Program-made: the position numbers and the translations under genes
Source of the DNA: Telopea speciosissima
Lineage: Eukaryota; Streptophyta; Magnoliopsida; Proteales; Proteaceae
Length of the DNA: 64,000 nt
Assembly (NCBI RefSeq): GCF_018873765.1
Contig: NC_057922.1
Coordinates: 10,057,563 to 10,121,562 of the forward strand
Direction: 5' to 3'
Shown: positions 1 through 11,947 of the stretch, in pieces
Numbering within the stretch: position 1 is the stretch's first letter
Layout: each line of letters starts with the position of its first letter
Notes under the pieces: generated by a model
What the model was told of the DNA's origin: nothing
The model's input: only the letters and a program-made list of their open reading frames with translations
Databases searched by the model: none

Positions 1-985
1 TTAATATGTAGGGAATGGGAAAAGGGTGAAGTTTTGGCATGACCATCGGTTTGGGAGGGGTCGTTGAAAGATTTATTCCTGGATATCTTTTCCATTGCTT
101 GGGGGGGGGGGATGTGAAGGTGGAGGAACACATGGAGTGGATAGAGGGACAGAGAGATTGGTCAGAATTAAATGATTGGGAGGTTGAGAGGGTTGTGGAG
201 TAATGCAAGTGCTGGAGAGGGCAAAAACGAAAGAAAGAGGGGACATTTGGGTGTGGGTGACGGGAGGTGAGGACAATTTTCAGATAAGTCTTTCTGCAGC
301 TTGTTGCATCGTGGAGGCCAAGTTTTGCCGCACAAGGTGATAGGTGTTAGTTGGGTGCCATCTAGAATTTATTTCTTGTTGTGGGCTGCAGTTCTGGAGA
401 AGATCCTTACAATGGAAAACCTGATCCAAAGAGGCTTGGCTATTGGGAACAAATGCAAGTTATGTGGTGAGATACAAGTGGACGGAAACCATCTTTTTAT
501 TGCTTGTGTGTTTGCAAGGGAAGTATGGAGAAGAGTGTTCCTGGCCATGGGTATGTGATGGATTGTTTCCCTGATGTCTTCTTGCAGTGATGATAGAGGG
601 GGAGGGATGCCTGTTCCAAGGGAGGATGGTACCAATGTGGAGAATGATTCCCTTCGCAGTTTGCTGGTGCATATGGAAGGAGATGAATGCATGGTTTTTG
701 CGGGAAAGGAAGAAGCAGCTGAGGAAATTATATCTAAAGTTATGTAGATGGTTTCTAGGTAGGCTTCAGTTGCCACTGAGATAGGGAGGTCAACATGTTT
801 GCTCTATGGTATAGGGGGATTTTGCAAATGAATAGAAATTGGTGGTTGGGTTTGGTTTGATTATTTAGGTTGGGTTGTGTATTCTTGTGGAGGGTCTTTG
901 CCTGGAGCTTTTTGCATAGCACCTGAGTGTACAGTTACTCCTTTTTTTAGATCAATGAAAATTTTCTTAACTTTCTTCCAAAAAA
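1..985 (+). mobile_element. 3' part of a degenerate non-LTR retrotransposon (LINE)
   Basis: Broken reading frames on + read as the C-terminal part of a plant L1-type ORF2. About 15-300 carries a degenerate block resembling the segment before the zf-RVT domain, and 301-558 encodes the zf-RVT zinc-binding domain (C-K-L-C, then H-L-F-I-A-C spacing). An untranslated tail follows and ends near 985 in an A-rich stretch after the sequence ATCAATGAAAATTTT, the usual shape of a LINE 3' end. Frames are interrupted, so it is dead. It abuts VPS20 exon 2 by about 110 bp and so lies in the first VPS20 intron; its 5' end is outside the window. Confidence 0.8.
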
Positions 986-1096
986 TTAAAATTTCTTCTT
1001 GCACATTCTTCTAAGGAAGTCTCAGACAACCGATTCAAGGAAATCTTAATAGCTTCTTAAATTTTGTATAATGTTTTTTCTTATGGACCCTTTCAG

Positions 1097-4000
1097 CTTG
1101 ATACTGTTATTGAAGCTGAGAAGCAAGCTGCAAGGGACTTAATTCGTGAAAAGAAGAAAGACAGGGCTTTGCTTGCACTAAAGAAGAAGAAGGCCCAGGA
1201 AGAATTATTGAAGCAAGTTGATAACTGGTTGATTAATGTGGAACAACAAGTAAGTAATTTCATCCCATTATTCTTCCATTTTCAAAATAAGGTACTATGC
1301 TTATTGTAACACTCTGTGCCGCTTTTTGTCCAGCTTAACGAGTTTTACAGCTTAAATAAAATATCTTTTGAATGCTTCTCTGTACAATTTGTGGTAGTTG
1401 GCAGACATTGAACTGGCAAGCAAGCAGAAGGCTGTATTTGAAAGCTTAAAGACTGGTAATAATGCTATTAAATCTATACAAAGTGAAATCAATTTGGAGG
1501 ATGTTCAAAAATTGATGGATGATACAGCTGAAGCAAAAGCTTACCAAGATGTGAGTTTCGTTAGCATCAACTCCTCTGATTTTCTATCAGATAATTTTGA
1601 GAACCCCATTTGTTGTTCCATTATTGTTTCTACTGTAAGTCTAGTATGTTTTTTCTTATTTTAAAAAACATGCCTAGATGTTCAAATGAATGCCTGCTTT
1701 TGCTTTAGAAAAGGACCATCTTTTTTGCATCGACTGTTTTCCATATGTGGGATTCCTTATTTTTCTAACAGAAGTTTATGGCCAGAGCATGCATTCTGTA
1801 TATTATTGTTGTGCTGATAATAATACATTTCCATCACTCACTATTATCGATAGATTCAATTTAGTCCAAAACTTAGTGCCAAGATCAACAATCTTGTACT
1901 TTTGGCCTATACTTAGTAAATAGTTCTGATATGATAACTGTAGGGTAAATATAGATTGAAGTTATTGCATGACCTGAGAGAGATACAAACAAGACATAGG
2001 AGAGTTGTGCACCACATAATTCTTTAGCAATGTTATGCACAGATCAAAGTTTGGAGGTAATAATCACGGAAAGTTTTGATCCTTTTGAGTTGGAATGCAA
2101 AATTGATTGGTTGATGAGGACCTTTTACCTAAAGGCTGTCATACATGGTGAAGTACAGCGGCTTGTACAAACATCTAGAAACTGTTGAAATTATTAAACT
2201 TGTATTTCTGTGCTTTTTTGCAATTTTAAAATAGGGGACCAAATTTTTAGTTTTTTTTGGGTGGGGGGGGGGGGGTTGGAGTGTGGAAGAGAAAAATGAA
2301 TAATAAGGGTCTGAATTGAGGATGGAAAATGAAAAATGAATATCAGTATGTAAGCAGTAGTGCAGTAGATTATCATATTGGTATGGTGCATAGTATGGCC
2401 CTTCTAGAAGAAGATGAACTTCCAGGTCCTGAAAGTGGACATTTGCACTAGATTGATTAAAATCTCTCTCTCTATGGTACATCGGGGCCTGCATTTCCAT
2501 GGTCATTCTTATTGATGCTGAATTACAATACTGATATTTTAAAAGTTTTTTGGGAAAATTTCTAAGTCTTAATATCCTCAATTTCACCCCTGGCCCAATT
2601 CTTAGAAACATTTATGGTGATAGAATTTCTAGGCTTGGACTTGGACACAACTATCATGTTTCAACCATATTTGTCAAGCCTAGGAGGCAAAAGAGTCATG
2701 GGGTCCTAAGGACTTCACTCCCCATATGGCAAAAAGGAGAAAATATTAGGGCAAAAGAGGGGGGGGGGGAATGAGGAAGAAGAGGAAGCAGCAGAGGAAG
2801 ACAAAGAAGAAGAAAGAGGAGGAAGCATACCTACCTCTTATAGCTGCCTCTCTGTTGTCCAATCCATCTCCTGGCTTTGTTGCTTCCATTGTCCGGAATC
2901 GAGGAGGAAAAGAGGAAGAAGACACTGCACTGCGTCTTCTCATTTTACAAATGAATGGTTATTGCTTTATATTTATAATTCAAAGGCCATAATACTCGAT
3001 TTTAAATTACGCCTTTATATTTTTTAAATTAAAAGGGAATACATTTCATTTTACACACAAGCCGCCCCCTTAAAATTTAGCATTTTACCCCTAACCCCCT
3101 CTTTTAGTTAGCACATCGATCAACTATTGCCATTTGGTGCCAAGGAGCCTGGCCACTGCTTGAGTTGGCTTTGGTGCCATGTTAACTAAGTGTTAACACA
3201 GACATGAACTTTTGAACCATAGTTGTTATGACGTGTAGGCGACCAAAGGCATTGGAGGGAGTCTGGATGCAAGGCGACCACCTAGGTGGCCAGATGCCTG
3301 CATCACCTAGGCGACACCTTGACAACCATGTTTGAATTTGGCAAGGTACACGAAATCACCGCCCAAATGAAACATTTTATGAAGTACTTCTCGAAAGTGA
3401 CAGGTTTTCCTAACTTTTGGTCAGTCTACTGCTAGGAAAGTGTGCATTATATGTGCTTGCCTCCTTGTTTTGCATATATTTTATCATGCATGATACATGT
3501 TAAGCGAGTCAACGATTAGTCAAACTATTGCCAATGAGACATGTACTATTGTTTGTCTTTAAAAAATCATAGAAATAAACTATGGGCAAGATCGCTGCCT
3601 GGTCGCGTGGCCCCTGGACTAGCACGGGGGCCGATGAGAGCATGCGCAGGGACATCAACATGGATGGGATTTTTTATTTCATGGTGGGCGGTAATTTAGT
3701 GTGCTCCTGAGTCTGGGCGCAGGTTCCACGCAACCAGGCAGCGTTTTTTTCCCCCTAAATTATATATCTAATATTTGTGAAATAAATGGACAGAAGGAAA
3801 CATTGTATTGCGATCACATCAAAACATCGTTATGAAATGAGACATTTGTTTGAGAAGCTTTTATGCAAGAGATACATAGTAAGATAACATGTTTGGGCTC
3901 CGACTTTGTAAGGAGGGAGTGCCTAGACATCTTAGTATAAGACCACTTATTCATAAAAGATCACAGTGTGTGCAAAAGAGAAACAAAAGGGAATCTCCTT

Positions 4001-6750
4001 GCTGGGTTTACCAGATATGTGCATTTGTACGGTTTCTGGTTTCTACTTACTGCAAGTGTTGGTTGATAAGTGATATGCAGTCTAGATCGGCCTCCTCCTT
4101 TTCTCTTATTCCCATTTATGCCAATGTGGATGAATCTCTGGTCTTGTTAGTACTCTTAGTTGTATATTCTTTGTCTTTCTTTTTTACTTATCTATTTACG
4201 CTTTGTCTATTGATTGAAATGTTGATATAGTGGTAATTATAGTTGAACATTAGAGTGATGTTCACCATTAGACCTATTCATTATTTTGCCTATCTATTCA
4301 TGCGGTTTATAATTTCTAGAACTAGGCTGACATCTTCTTTCTGGTGTTGAAGGAAATCAATGCAATATTAGGGGAACAACTATCTGCAGAAGATGAAGAA
4401 GAAGTCTTAGCTGAATTTGAGAGCTTGGAAACTGAGGTATGTGTGGTAACTACTAAAATTACTGAGATGTGTTCTTATGTTTTTCTGACAAGGAATGTGC
4501 TGCTCTGGTATGATAGCCTTGTTAGGTGATTTTGTCTAGTCAGAACAACTGTTCTCTTCTTTGGTGCTCTCTTGAGGAAGTGCCTTGGCAAGCCTGTAAT
4601 CACAGCAGGCCAGGCTAAGGAAATTGGCTGATAGCTTATGCCAAATTCACATCATGGAGATATGAATCTATATATTATTAATTATAAAAATAGTGTAATT
4701 TATATTTTTTCTTAATCAAGCTTAACAATATAATCTTGGAATACTGTCAACAACAACAACTCAGCCTTATCCCAATTCCCAACAACATAATCTTGGAAAA
4801 CTGTTAAGGGGGAAAAACTGTGAACTTCCAAAAGCCATGGCTTAGCAATGCATGTGGAAAACTGCAGTAAACCTTAACATTTCCCAAATACTCTTACTTA
4901 CCGATGATCATAAAATTCAATTATTTGATAAAAATTTCAAGTTTATGGATTTAGGTTGTTTCTGTGGAGAGGAAAGATACTCTCACTGTTACTGGTTTTT
5001 TCTTCTATATGGAAAAAAAAAAAAACAAAAACGAGAACAAGAAAATCAGATTAAATGTGTTATTGATTTATCATCTAGAAGGCCCTGTTTTGGCGGACAA
5101 AAAGGGGTGGGAAGGAGAAGTTATGGCCCCCACATTTAATGGGGTTAAAGAACAGGAAAGTGAAGGGGGTAAGGAATCAATGGTAAACAATGGAATTTCA
5201 TAATTTTGTTCTGGGCCCTGCATGTAATAAATTCATTCTGCTCCCTTCCCCCCAAAATCCTACCCAAAATGGTGGGACTTTTGAGAAGGGTTGGGTGATA
5301 AATGGTTTACCACGTAAGCAGACAAGTTTCCTTAATTCATGTATGATTGCCTGCTTAGTTTCCCACCCCAGGAAACCAAACACTTTCCTCTTTGGAATTT
5401 TATGGAAAGCTCTACAATTATCCCACCTCACTATTTTCCATCAAATAAAAGGGCCGAAGGGATTGATGAGGGGAAAATCTATAGGAAAAACGCTCAAGTC
5501 TGAAGCATTTGAGAACATTTTTTGTCCCTCCTGTCCTATCCATGTGTGTGTTTTGAATTGATTGCCTAGTAAGTAGGTAAGTTTTTAGATTAGGCATCCC
5601 TTTTTATTTCTGTGAAGGTTCACCTGGTTGCTTGGGAGTGTCACTGACTGTCTTCAACAATTTTGCTTCTATTGTTTTGTTAGAACTAGTCCATTTATGG
5701 GCTACAAAAATGGTTGGTTAATAGTAATTGGATCACAGGGGGATTAGGAAATCAGAGACTTGGTGTCAGTTGGAGTTTTAATTGATGGGCTCTTAAGACT
5801 TCCTGAGAACCTGGCTTGCTCTGCCCTTTTGGCCCTTCTATCTGGCTCTCTGTTTAGCTGTGGGGTTCATTAAATAAATATCTGGGTTGGGTTTGGAACT
5901 GAAGTGCAATATGTGCTTGTATGTAATACACAGTAATTGGCAAATTACATGCTGACATGTTAAACAGATACCTATATTGTTGTTTGTATGCTTATGGGGA
6001 AATGTTCCCTTTACTACCTTTGGTCATATTTTGGAGTTTGAGAATGAAAATTTGGCAACAAAGCTAATTTTCTGGTTATCTGATAGAGATCTCTCTGTTC
6101 TTTTCCCCCTTTCCATATGTGCAGCTCACTCTTCAAGATCTACCAAAAGTTCCCGCTCCTTCAGTGGCATCTGCAGAAGAAGGCGCTCATTTACAGAGGC
6201 CAGAATCAGACAAGCCTCAGACAGCTGAGAGCAATGGCATTGATGAAGACCTGGGGCTCCCGGACGTGCCAACCAAAGCCCCTGTCGCTCCTGAGGCTGT
6301 TGCAGATGTTGGGGACAATGCTCCCACAGGAGTATCAACAAGAAGAAAAGGTTATCTCTGATCCTTGATCCTCTATCTACCATGTGTCTCAGTCAGGCTC
6401 GGGCCTACCACTGAGTGCTTCCCTCTTAAATCATTGCCTGGGCCAAAAGTCAGCAAGATCAGATTAGTTTGATCATTTTATTTGCATTTTTCTTTTGAAG
6501 CTTTGCCAAATTCTTTTTCCTCATGGTTAAATATATATAAGTAAATGATCATGATCAATGTCCGGCTGATATTCGGCCTTGCCAATATCTGGGTGCGATC
6601 CAGTTGGTGGTGCTTCCCTACCTTATTTCCAAAGCATATTCCCCTATGTCAGCTTCACAGGATTCCTATGCATATATTTGGATTTGCAGATCTGAAAGTT
6701 TGACTCCGATTTTTTTGTTTACAGTTATGGAGGAACCATTGCCTGCGTGA
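1097..6750 (+). CDS. VPS20: VPS20 / CHMP6-type ESCRT-III subunit (5'-partial, first exon off the window)
   Basis: ESCRT-III subunit that, with VPS25 of ESCRT-II, nucleates SNF7 filaments on endosomes during multivesicular-body sorting (family knowledge). Exons read by frame and splice sites: 1097-1249, 1398-1550, 4353-4436, 6125-6350, 6725-6750; they sum to 213 codons plus stop. The first visible residues are [16 protein letters not shown], followed by the lysine-rich helix [20 protein letters not shown], the helix with [17 protein letters not shown], the acidic [15 protein letters not shown] stretch, and the C-terminal LPDVPTKAP and MEEPLPA motifs typical of plant VPS20. The N-terminal exon of about 35 codons (myristoylated MGN-type start in the family) is not found at 1-1096 and must lie upstream. 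Intron 1551-4352 carries two MITEs. Long Snf7-domain coiled coils; no disruption seen. Confidence 0.93.
3218..3330. mobile_element. hAT-like MITE, family A (CATAGTTGTTATGACG ends), 113 bp
   Basis: Begins CATAGTTGTTATGACG and ends with the near-inverse CACCTTGACAACCATG. The interior is GC-rich with GGCGACCACCTAGGTGG-like palindromes. Flanks TTTTGAAC (3210-3217) and TTTGAATT (3331-3338) look like a decayed, one-base-shifted 8-bp target duplication. It lies in VPS20 intron 1551-4352. Related copies sit at 29228-29677 and 52406-52533. Confidence 0.7.
3584..3755. mobile_element. hAT-like MITE with CGCTGCCTGG inverted ends, 172 bp
   Basis: The left end contains CGCTGCCTGGTCGCGTGG and the right end contains its near-perfect inverse (CGCTGCCTGGTTGCGTGG on the other strand). 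Flanks TAAACTAT (3576-3583) and TAAATTAT (3756-3763) match at 7 of 8 bases, as expected for an 8-bp hAT target duplication. It lies in the same VPS20 intron. Confidence 0.75.
4437..6124 (+). other. VPS20 intron with repeat-like stretch
   Basis: 1.7 kb intron. Around 4745 there is a CAACAACAACAACTCAGCC motif common in plant dispersed repeats, and 5075-5470 is GC-richer and repeat-like with purine- and pyrimidine-rich blocks. No coding domain is recognised in either strand; the small ORFs here lack family features. Confidence 0.5.
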
Positions 6751-9700
6751 TTTGATGGAAGAATTCAGTTTTCATCACTGTATTTGACGACCTTGCAAGT
6801 AGGAACCTATTCAGGATCCTGGTTGAAACTCTTACGATGTCTGTCGTTTGTGCTATTACAGTTTCCTTCCCTCCCCCCTCCTTACGTTGTCATCAAACAT
6901 TACTAACTTGGGAGTTGATTCCTACAATATGTACATTTTGGTTGATATATCAGTGTATAAAGCCTTCATTTATACATTCCTTGTGCCTTAAATTCAGCAT
7001 GGGATTTGCAGTTCGGTGTTTGTACATTTTCAGATTTGTAAAATGTTAAAAATTGTTGCTTATGCGTGACTGCACAATAAGCATTGCAATAATAAGGATA
7101 ATAGTTGAAATCACCCTAGAGTTGTACCAAAAAAAAAATCAAAGCTTTTGCTTCTAGGTTTCTAGAACCCAGATTTGGAAATTAATTGAGGTGTGATATT
7201 GTACTTACATATTCAACCACTATATACTATTTGATGTCAACCTCTGTCTACTACTTGATACCAACCATTTCTCACTTTAATTCTAAACTTCACATTGTTA
7301 CCACTTACCAAGCTGTGTCTACTACTTGATGCCAAACACTTCTCTGCTTTCATTGGAGCCCTGTGGCTCTTCTCACAACCTCAACATGGCAGACAGTCCC
7401 AACAGAGATTCTGTAAAGAAAAAAGAGAGGACCAAAGTTGCAGATTGAAAAGAAGGAAAACAAAGGAAGTAACTCAGACAATTTGTGATCCACTCCAACA
7501 AAGTTAAAAGATCACATGTGTGCTTAGACCTCTTCATACCAATCGCTTAAAGCAAAGTTTCAATTTGAAGTAAAGAATTAAAGTTATCTGGAGAACAAAA
7601 ATGCAATTTCAGAATCGAAACAATCATAATCCAGATAATTAAGGTCCAAAAAATAGCAAAATACTTACCCTTATTTTTATTTACTGTTCAAGAAGTACCC
7701 AGTGTGATGTCCAGCAATTCTGCATTGTTCATTTGCCCAGCTTCACTAGGCTTCTCACAAAATTTTGACCTAACTCCTAATCTTTTAAGGATGTCAATGA
7801 TTCCCATTTTGTGTAATTGTGTACCAAGTCAAATCATTTCTTAAATAGTAAAACCCTTGGGACAGTTGAGTGTTGGGTTGGGCCTTTGCAAATATTAAAC
7901 TAGCTTGACCCTAACCCTATTTCCCATTTATAAATATTGGAGAAAAATAGGCAGGTGGTCTACGATCAGCTAGTGCGCTTTGTCTGTTGCGTGTAATTAC
8001 TGAAAATTCAAAATTTGCTGCATTGCCAATAGAGTTGTCCTAACAGTAATTTTTATTTTTGTAAAAAGGAGAAAGAACGCTATCTGGGTGCATGTGGTGT
8101 GCTACCTTTACGCCCAGACATAGGGGTGGGCAAAATGACCACTGCACCCTCATGAAAAGGCAGAATCTTTGGGGCAAGATTAGTCTCTATCGATTCAGAT
8201 CCAATCGTCCAAGAATTGGTAAGACTCGGCTGCAATTGGCCATACTCGGCCAAACTCGGTTGGATTTAGTAACCAAAAATTGGCCTCCACCGATTCTAGT
8301 TCTGATGGGAATGGTAGAATGTAATGACTCGAATCAGCCTGAACCCTAAAAATTGGCCGATTATTTGAATTATGGGAATCCGATCCAGACGATTCCAATT
8401 CGACCGGAATCGGAGTCTTAGGACCGTGGATTCACCTGACAACAGCTCTTGAAAGGGAATAGAGTGAATTGTGCTGCATATCCCACATGTTTGAGGAAAA
8501 CGAATAGCTTGCCATGAGCAAGTTGCAGAAGCTCCGGGTCTTCCGTTCATTGGAAGAGATGATAGGTAGAGACCATAAGGGTAAGAACATCTTCTTTAAA
8601 AATTGAATCACGTTACTCTCAGCAACAACAATCCTAGAAACCGCCGGAACAGAAGACAGCCGAGACTAGAAACCATCGGCGTTAAGGGTATCTTGTTCTC
8701 TCTTGCTCTCTTTCTGATTATATGCTCTTTGATTTTCAATTTTTTTTTGTATTTGTATGAACAAAGAATAGCTAAGGAGGACCAATGGATTTGTTATTTT
8801 CTATGTTATGTCATCGGTTAGTTCGGAAATAAAACCACCAGAAAACATCCAAATGGCATTCTCAAATCTCAACCTCAGGACTCTGGCAAAATCTGTATTG
8901 TTGTTGTGGGCTGCTTCCACTGGTTCACTTCTTTCGCCCAGTGCTTCTACAGTTATGCTCCGTTTTGTTTAATCAAAAGAATATGCTTGGTGTATTGTGC
9001 TCAGTAACCTCTAAAGCATAGAGAACAGAGGACCAGCGACATCGCATGTTCTTTGTTTGTTAAAGTCCAGGATAGCATGTACTGTGTTAGTTGCTTAGTT
9101 TATCTTGAGTAAGTTAAAGACTCTACCTTGAGAATGGATAAGTCAGTAGGTTGAACTAAGTGAGAAGAGTTTGCAGTTGCTGATGATGTCAGGAGTGATT
9201 ACATAGAATTGAGGTGTGATATTGTACTTAATATTTGCTTAAAGCCTGAAACAGCTTGTGCTTTTTGGGTTTTTCTTGATAGATTAAATGATTAGGCTCT
9301 TCAAGGTTTCAGACTTGGGTCCTAATTTCTTATGGATTTGCCTTCTCATTTGATTTCAACAGTGTCTAGGCACAAATTTAATAAAATACTGAATTCTGAA
9401 TGCTGAGCATGATCATTTTTTAACTGTTGGATTGATGCATACCTGTTTGATGCTCATGGTCTGAAAATGTGGTTTTGGATTGTCCCAAGTTCTTTGGCAT
9501 TTAATAAATAGGTGCCTTTCCTAAATTCAGGTTGCAATTCCGCAGAACAGATCTTGTTCACTACATCTTATGTATTCAGCACCTTCAAACATTTCTATAA
9601 TCACATTTCAAAGTTAAAATTGCTTCTAAAATATAAAGACTTATTGTACATGAGGCAAAACCCTATAGTGGATGATGAGATTATTTCCCTTCCTTTACAC

Positions 9701-9802
9701 CTTTGTGGGAGGGCAATCATAAGTTCATAACCTAGCTTTTCTCTAGCATTGTTTTGGGCTAAACAAGGTTGTTAAAATTGGTTATATGGATTTTCAAGGA
9801 CT
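6751..9802. other. Intergenic spacer, VPS20 3' end to MITE
   Basis: 3 kb with no recognised protein. 6751-7100 is T-rich and fits the VPS20 3' UTR. 8080-8175 looks like one end of a MITE of the CTGGGTGCATGTGG type, followed by an imperfect repeat of CGATTC/AATCGG motifs to about 8420. 8495-8583 and 8600-8687 look like leader exons ending in donor-like GGGTAAG and GGGTATC; they could be 5' UTR exons of the APO3 gene 3 kb downstream, but this is weak. Confidence 0.4.
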
Positions 9803-9962
9803 TAAGGCTCCATTTGTTTTGACCTCAAATGCCCAGAAGTAAAATAAACTAGGGGAAATATTTTACTATTTTACTTCTCATACATTATCCTACAGATTTT
9901 GGACTTATACCTTACATTCTTTTTCCTTCCCACCCATTTTACATAAAAACAAATGGAACCTT
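9803..9962. mobile_element. Short MITE with TAAGGCTCCATTTGTTTT ends
   Basis: The left end TAAGGCTCCATTTGTTTT is mirrored on the right (TAAGGTTCCATTTGTTTT on the opposite strand), 17 of 18 positions. The element is about 160 bp and AT-rich. The ends are flush with TTA/TA, so the target duplication would be the 2-3 bases TA or TTA, as in Tc1/mariner or PIF/Harbinger MITEs; which one cannot be decided here. Confidence 0.65.
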
Positions 9963-10262
9963 AGGGAAAATCTGGATTAGTATGTTTTAACAGCAAATGG
10001 TAATTCATACTTCTGTTTCTTCTTGGATTGAAATCTTTTTTAACCACAACTGACCCTTATAACTAATACTCATTATTATATGATGTTGAAATTTATAGTT
10101 ACTCAGTCTGGTTAGTACTATTCCAAAGGCTTTAAATTTCTGCCTCTTAGAGATATTAACTCTCAGAAAAGTCTAAGCTCCATAAGTTTTTGACCCACTT
10201 TAATTCAATTATGTTCCTCTTAACAGTTATTGATCCCATTCCTAACGACCCCCTCCTAATAT

Positions 10263-10281
10263 ACACACACACACACACACA
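10263..10281. repeat. (AC)n microsatellite
   Basis: Nine AC units in intergenic DNA. Confidence 0.9.
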
Positions 10282-10878
10282 TAAATAGACTCTCCATTTG
10301 GTAGGAACTAATTATGTCACGTACTCACATGAGATATTTGAGATTTGAAAGTACCATATCTGTTTTCCTATCATTTTCACTTGCTGGGAATTAGTTCAAG
10401 CAATTCTATCACTAATTAAACCCAAAGTAACTGTATCTTCTGGATTGGATTTTCCTATTGCGTTCAGATTTCATCAGGGATCTTTTATCAAAGAAATATG
10501 TATTACTCTTTTTGGTGTTAACTAACAGAGTAATGACAAATTATGTAGCCTTAATGGCACAAACCTGAGATGGGAACCTGTCAGTATCTGTCAACTACCA
10601 AAAAGAAAGATCTCTATTCTACATTGGGTTTTAACATTGGTGTTAAATGAAAGATCTCTCATTGGACTTGCTTGGCTAGTTGGCTCTATGCTAGTATCAT
10701 CTTTCACAGAGTCACAGTATTTGTTATACGGGAAAATCTGAAAAGATATGTTATAAAGTCGCTTGACAATTATGACTCTGTAACAGGTTATCCTACTCGC
10801 CTTAGAGTAATTCCTCCTCTTACCAAATCATATAATCAATGGGGACGTGATCTTAGAAATTTTGTTGACTGAATGAGA

Positions 10879-11078
10879 GATACATCAGAGGGGCCATTGC
10901 TTAGAGCAATGGTACAAGACTTGGGCTGCCAGGGCAAATGGCCCAGGTTCAAGTCTTGGGGACGGCCACTTTGTGTAAAAATGCCAAAGGTTAGGACCGA
11001 CTCCAAACTCACCCCTTCCAGAACCCTCATAGGTGGGACCAGCACTGGGTAGTGCCCCGCCCCTTTTTTTTTTTTTGT
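10879..11078 (+). mobile_element. tRNA-derived SINE (Au-like architecture)
   Basis: A 200 bp unit with a box A-like GCTTAGAGCAATGG near the 5' end, a box B GGTTCAAGTCT about 35 bp later, a tRNA-unrelated body ending GGGTAGTGCCCCGCCCC, and a poly-T tail. It is flanked by AATGAGA at 10872-10878 and 11079-11085, a 7-bp target duplication. The body has the same layout as Au SINEs but is diverged from the copy at 15455, so it is probably a separate family. Confidence 0.8.
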
Positions 11079-11947
11079 AATGAGATTCACATCAAGTATA
11101 AGGAAAGATTTTAGGAGCCCAAGAAAACAGTCACAATTAGAGTTATTATATTTTCTTTATCATTATCCTCTTTCCATTCTCTCTTTTAATCACACCAAAC
11201 AGCCTAATTTAAATAGATACCACTTTTCTGTTCTGCATTTGATTTTTGCATCTTATACGACTTCAAAGATCTTCTATGCGAGTAAGTTTAGTATTCTTGC
11301 AGGGTGCAAACTAATGTTTATGGAACCATTTCACTGTATGACGTCAAATAGTAATTGTTATGGAACTATTTCACTAGACCATGTCTTGTATCACCTGTTC
11401 TGTCGGCAAACCCGTGCAAGTGAAAGTGAATCACCTGAAACAATAGCAAAGCTCATTGAACCAAACACCAACTGCTCTGTTCTGTTTTCGATTTTCGTGT
11501 TGCTTTAAAATAGCATTTTATGTTTTGCAGCTTACAGCTGAAGTAGTCCTACTGTGGAAGTAGTCGGAACAAGCAACCTAGATGCAAATTGTAGACTATG
11601 GGATGTTTTGAATCATCAAGTTGTTTTTAACTAATTAAGCAGGTCAAGTTGGTTTAACACTCCTTCATACATCCTACTCATGCTCCTGCCTAGCTATTAA
11701 TAGGAAGTTCTATTTGTTGGACAAAAACTGATCAGCTTCACTGGTAACATTAAAACTTTCCAGGGCTCAGTTGTAAACGGTCAAGGTATTATCCAATTGA
11801 TGGTTTGACCAGTTTATCCTTCCATTTGGTCCAAATCTTTTATTGACATTGATAGAGGACCAATTTGGGCTTTTATTAATTTTGGAAGCTAGGGATTAAA
11901 TTTTGAAAGAGAATTAAAAATAAAGAAGGGTGGTTTGGGCCTAAGAG

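Noticed and set aside
8603-8821. 72-codon + ORF with a membrane-like stretch
   Set aside because: Begins at a TTG, and the hydrophobic part is translation of a T-rich stretch; better explained as leader/intron sequence.
10879-11078. Possible tRNA gene
   Set aside because: Has box A and box B but no tRNA cloverleaf, with a SINE body, T tail and target duplication; it is a SINE.
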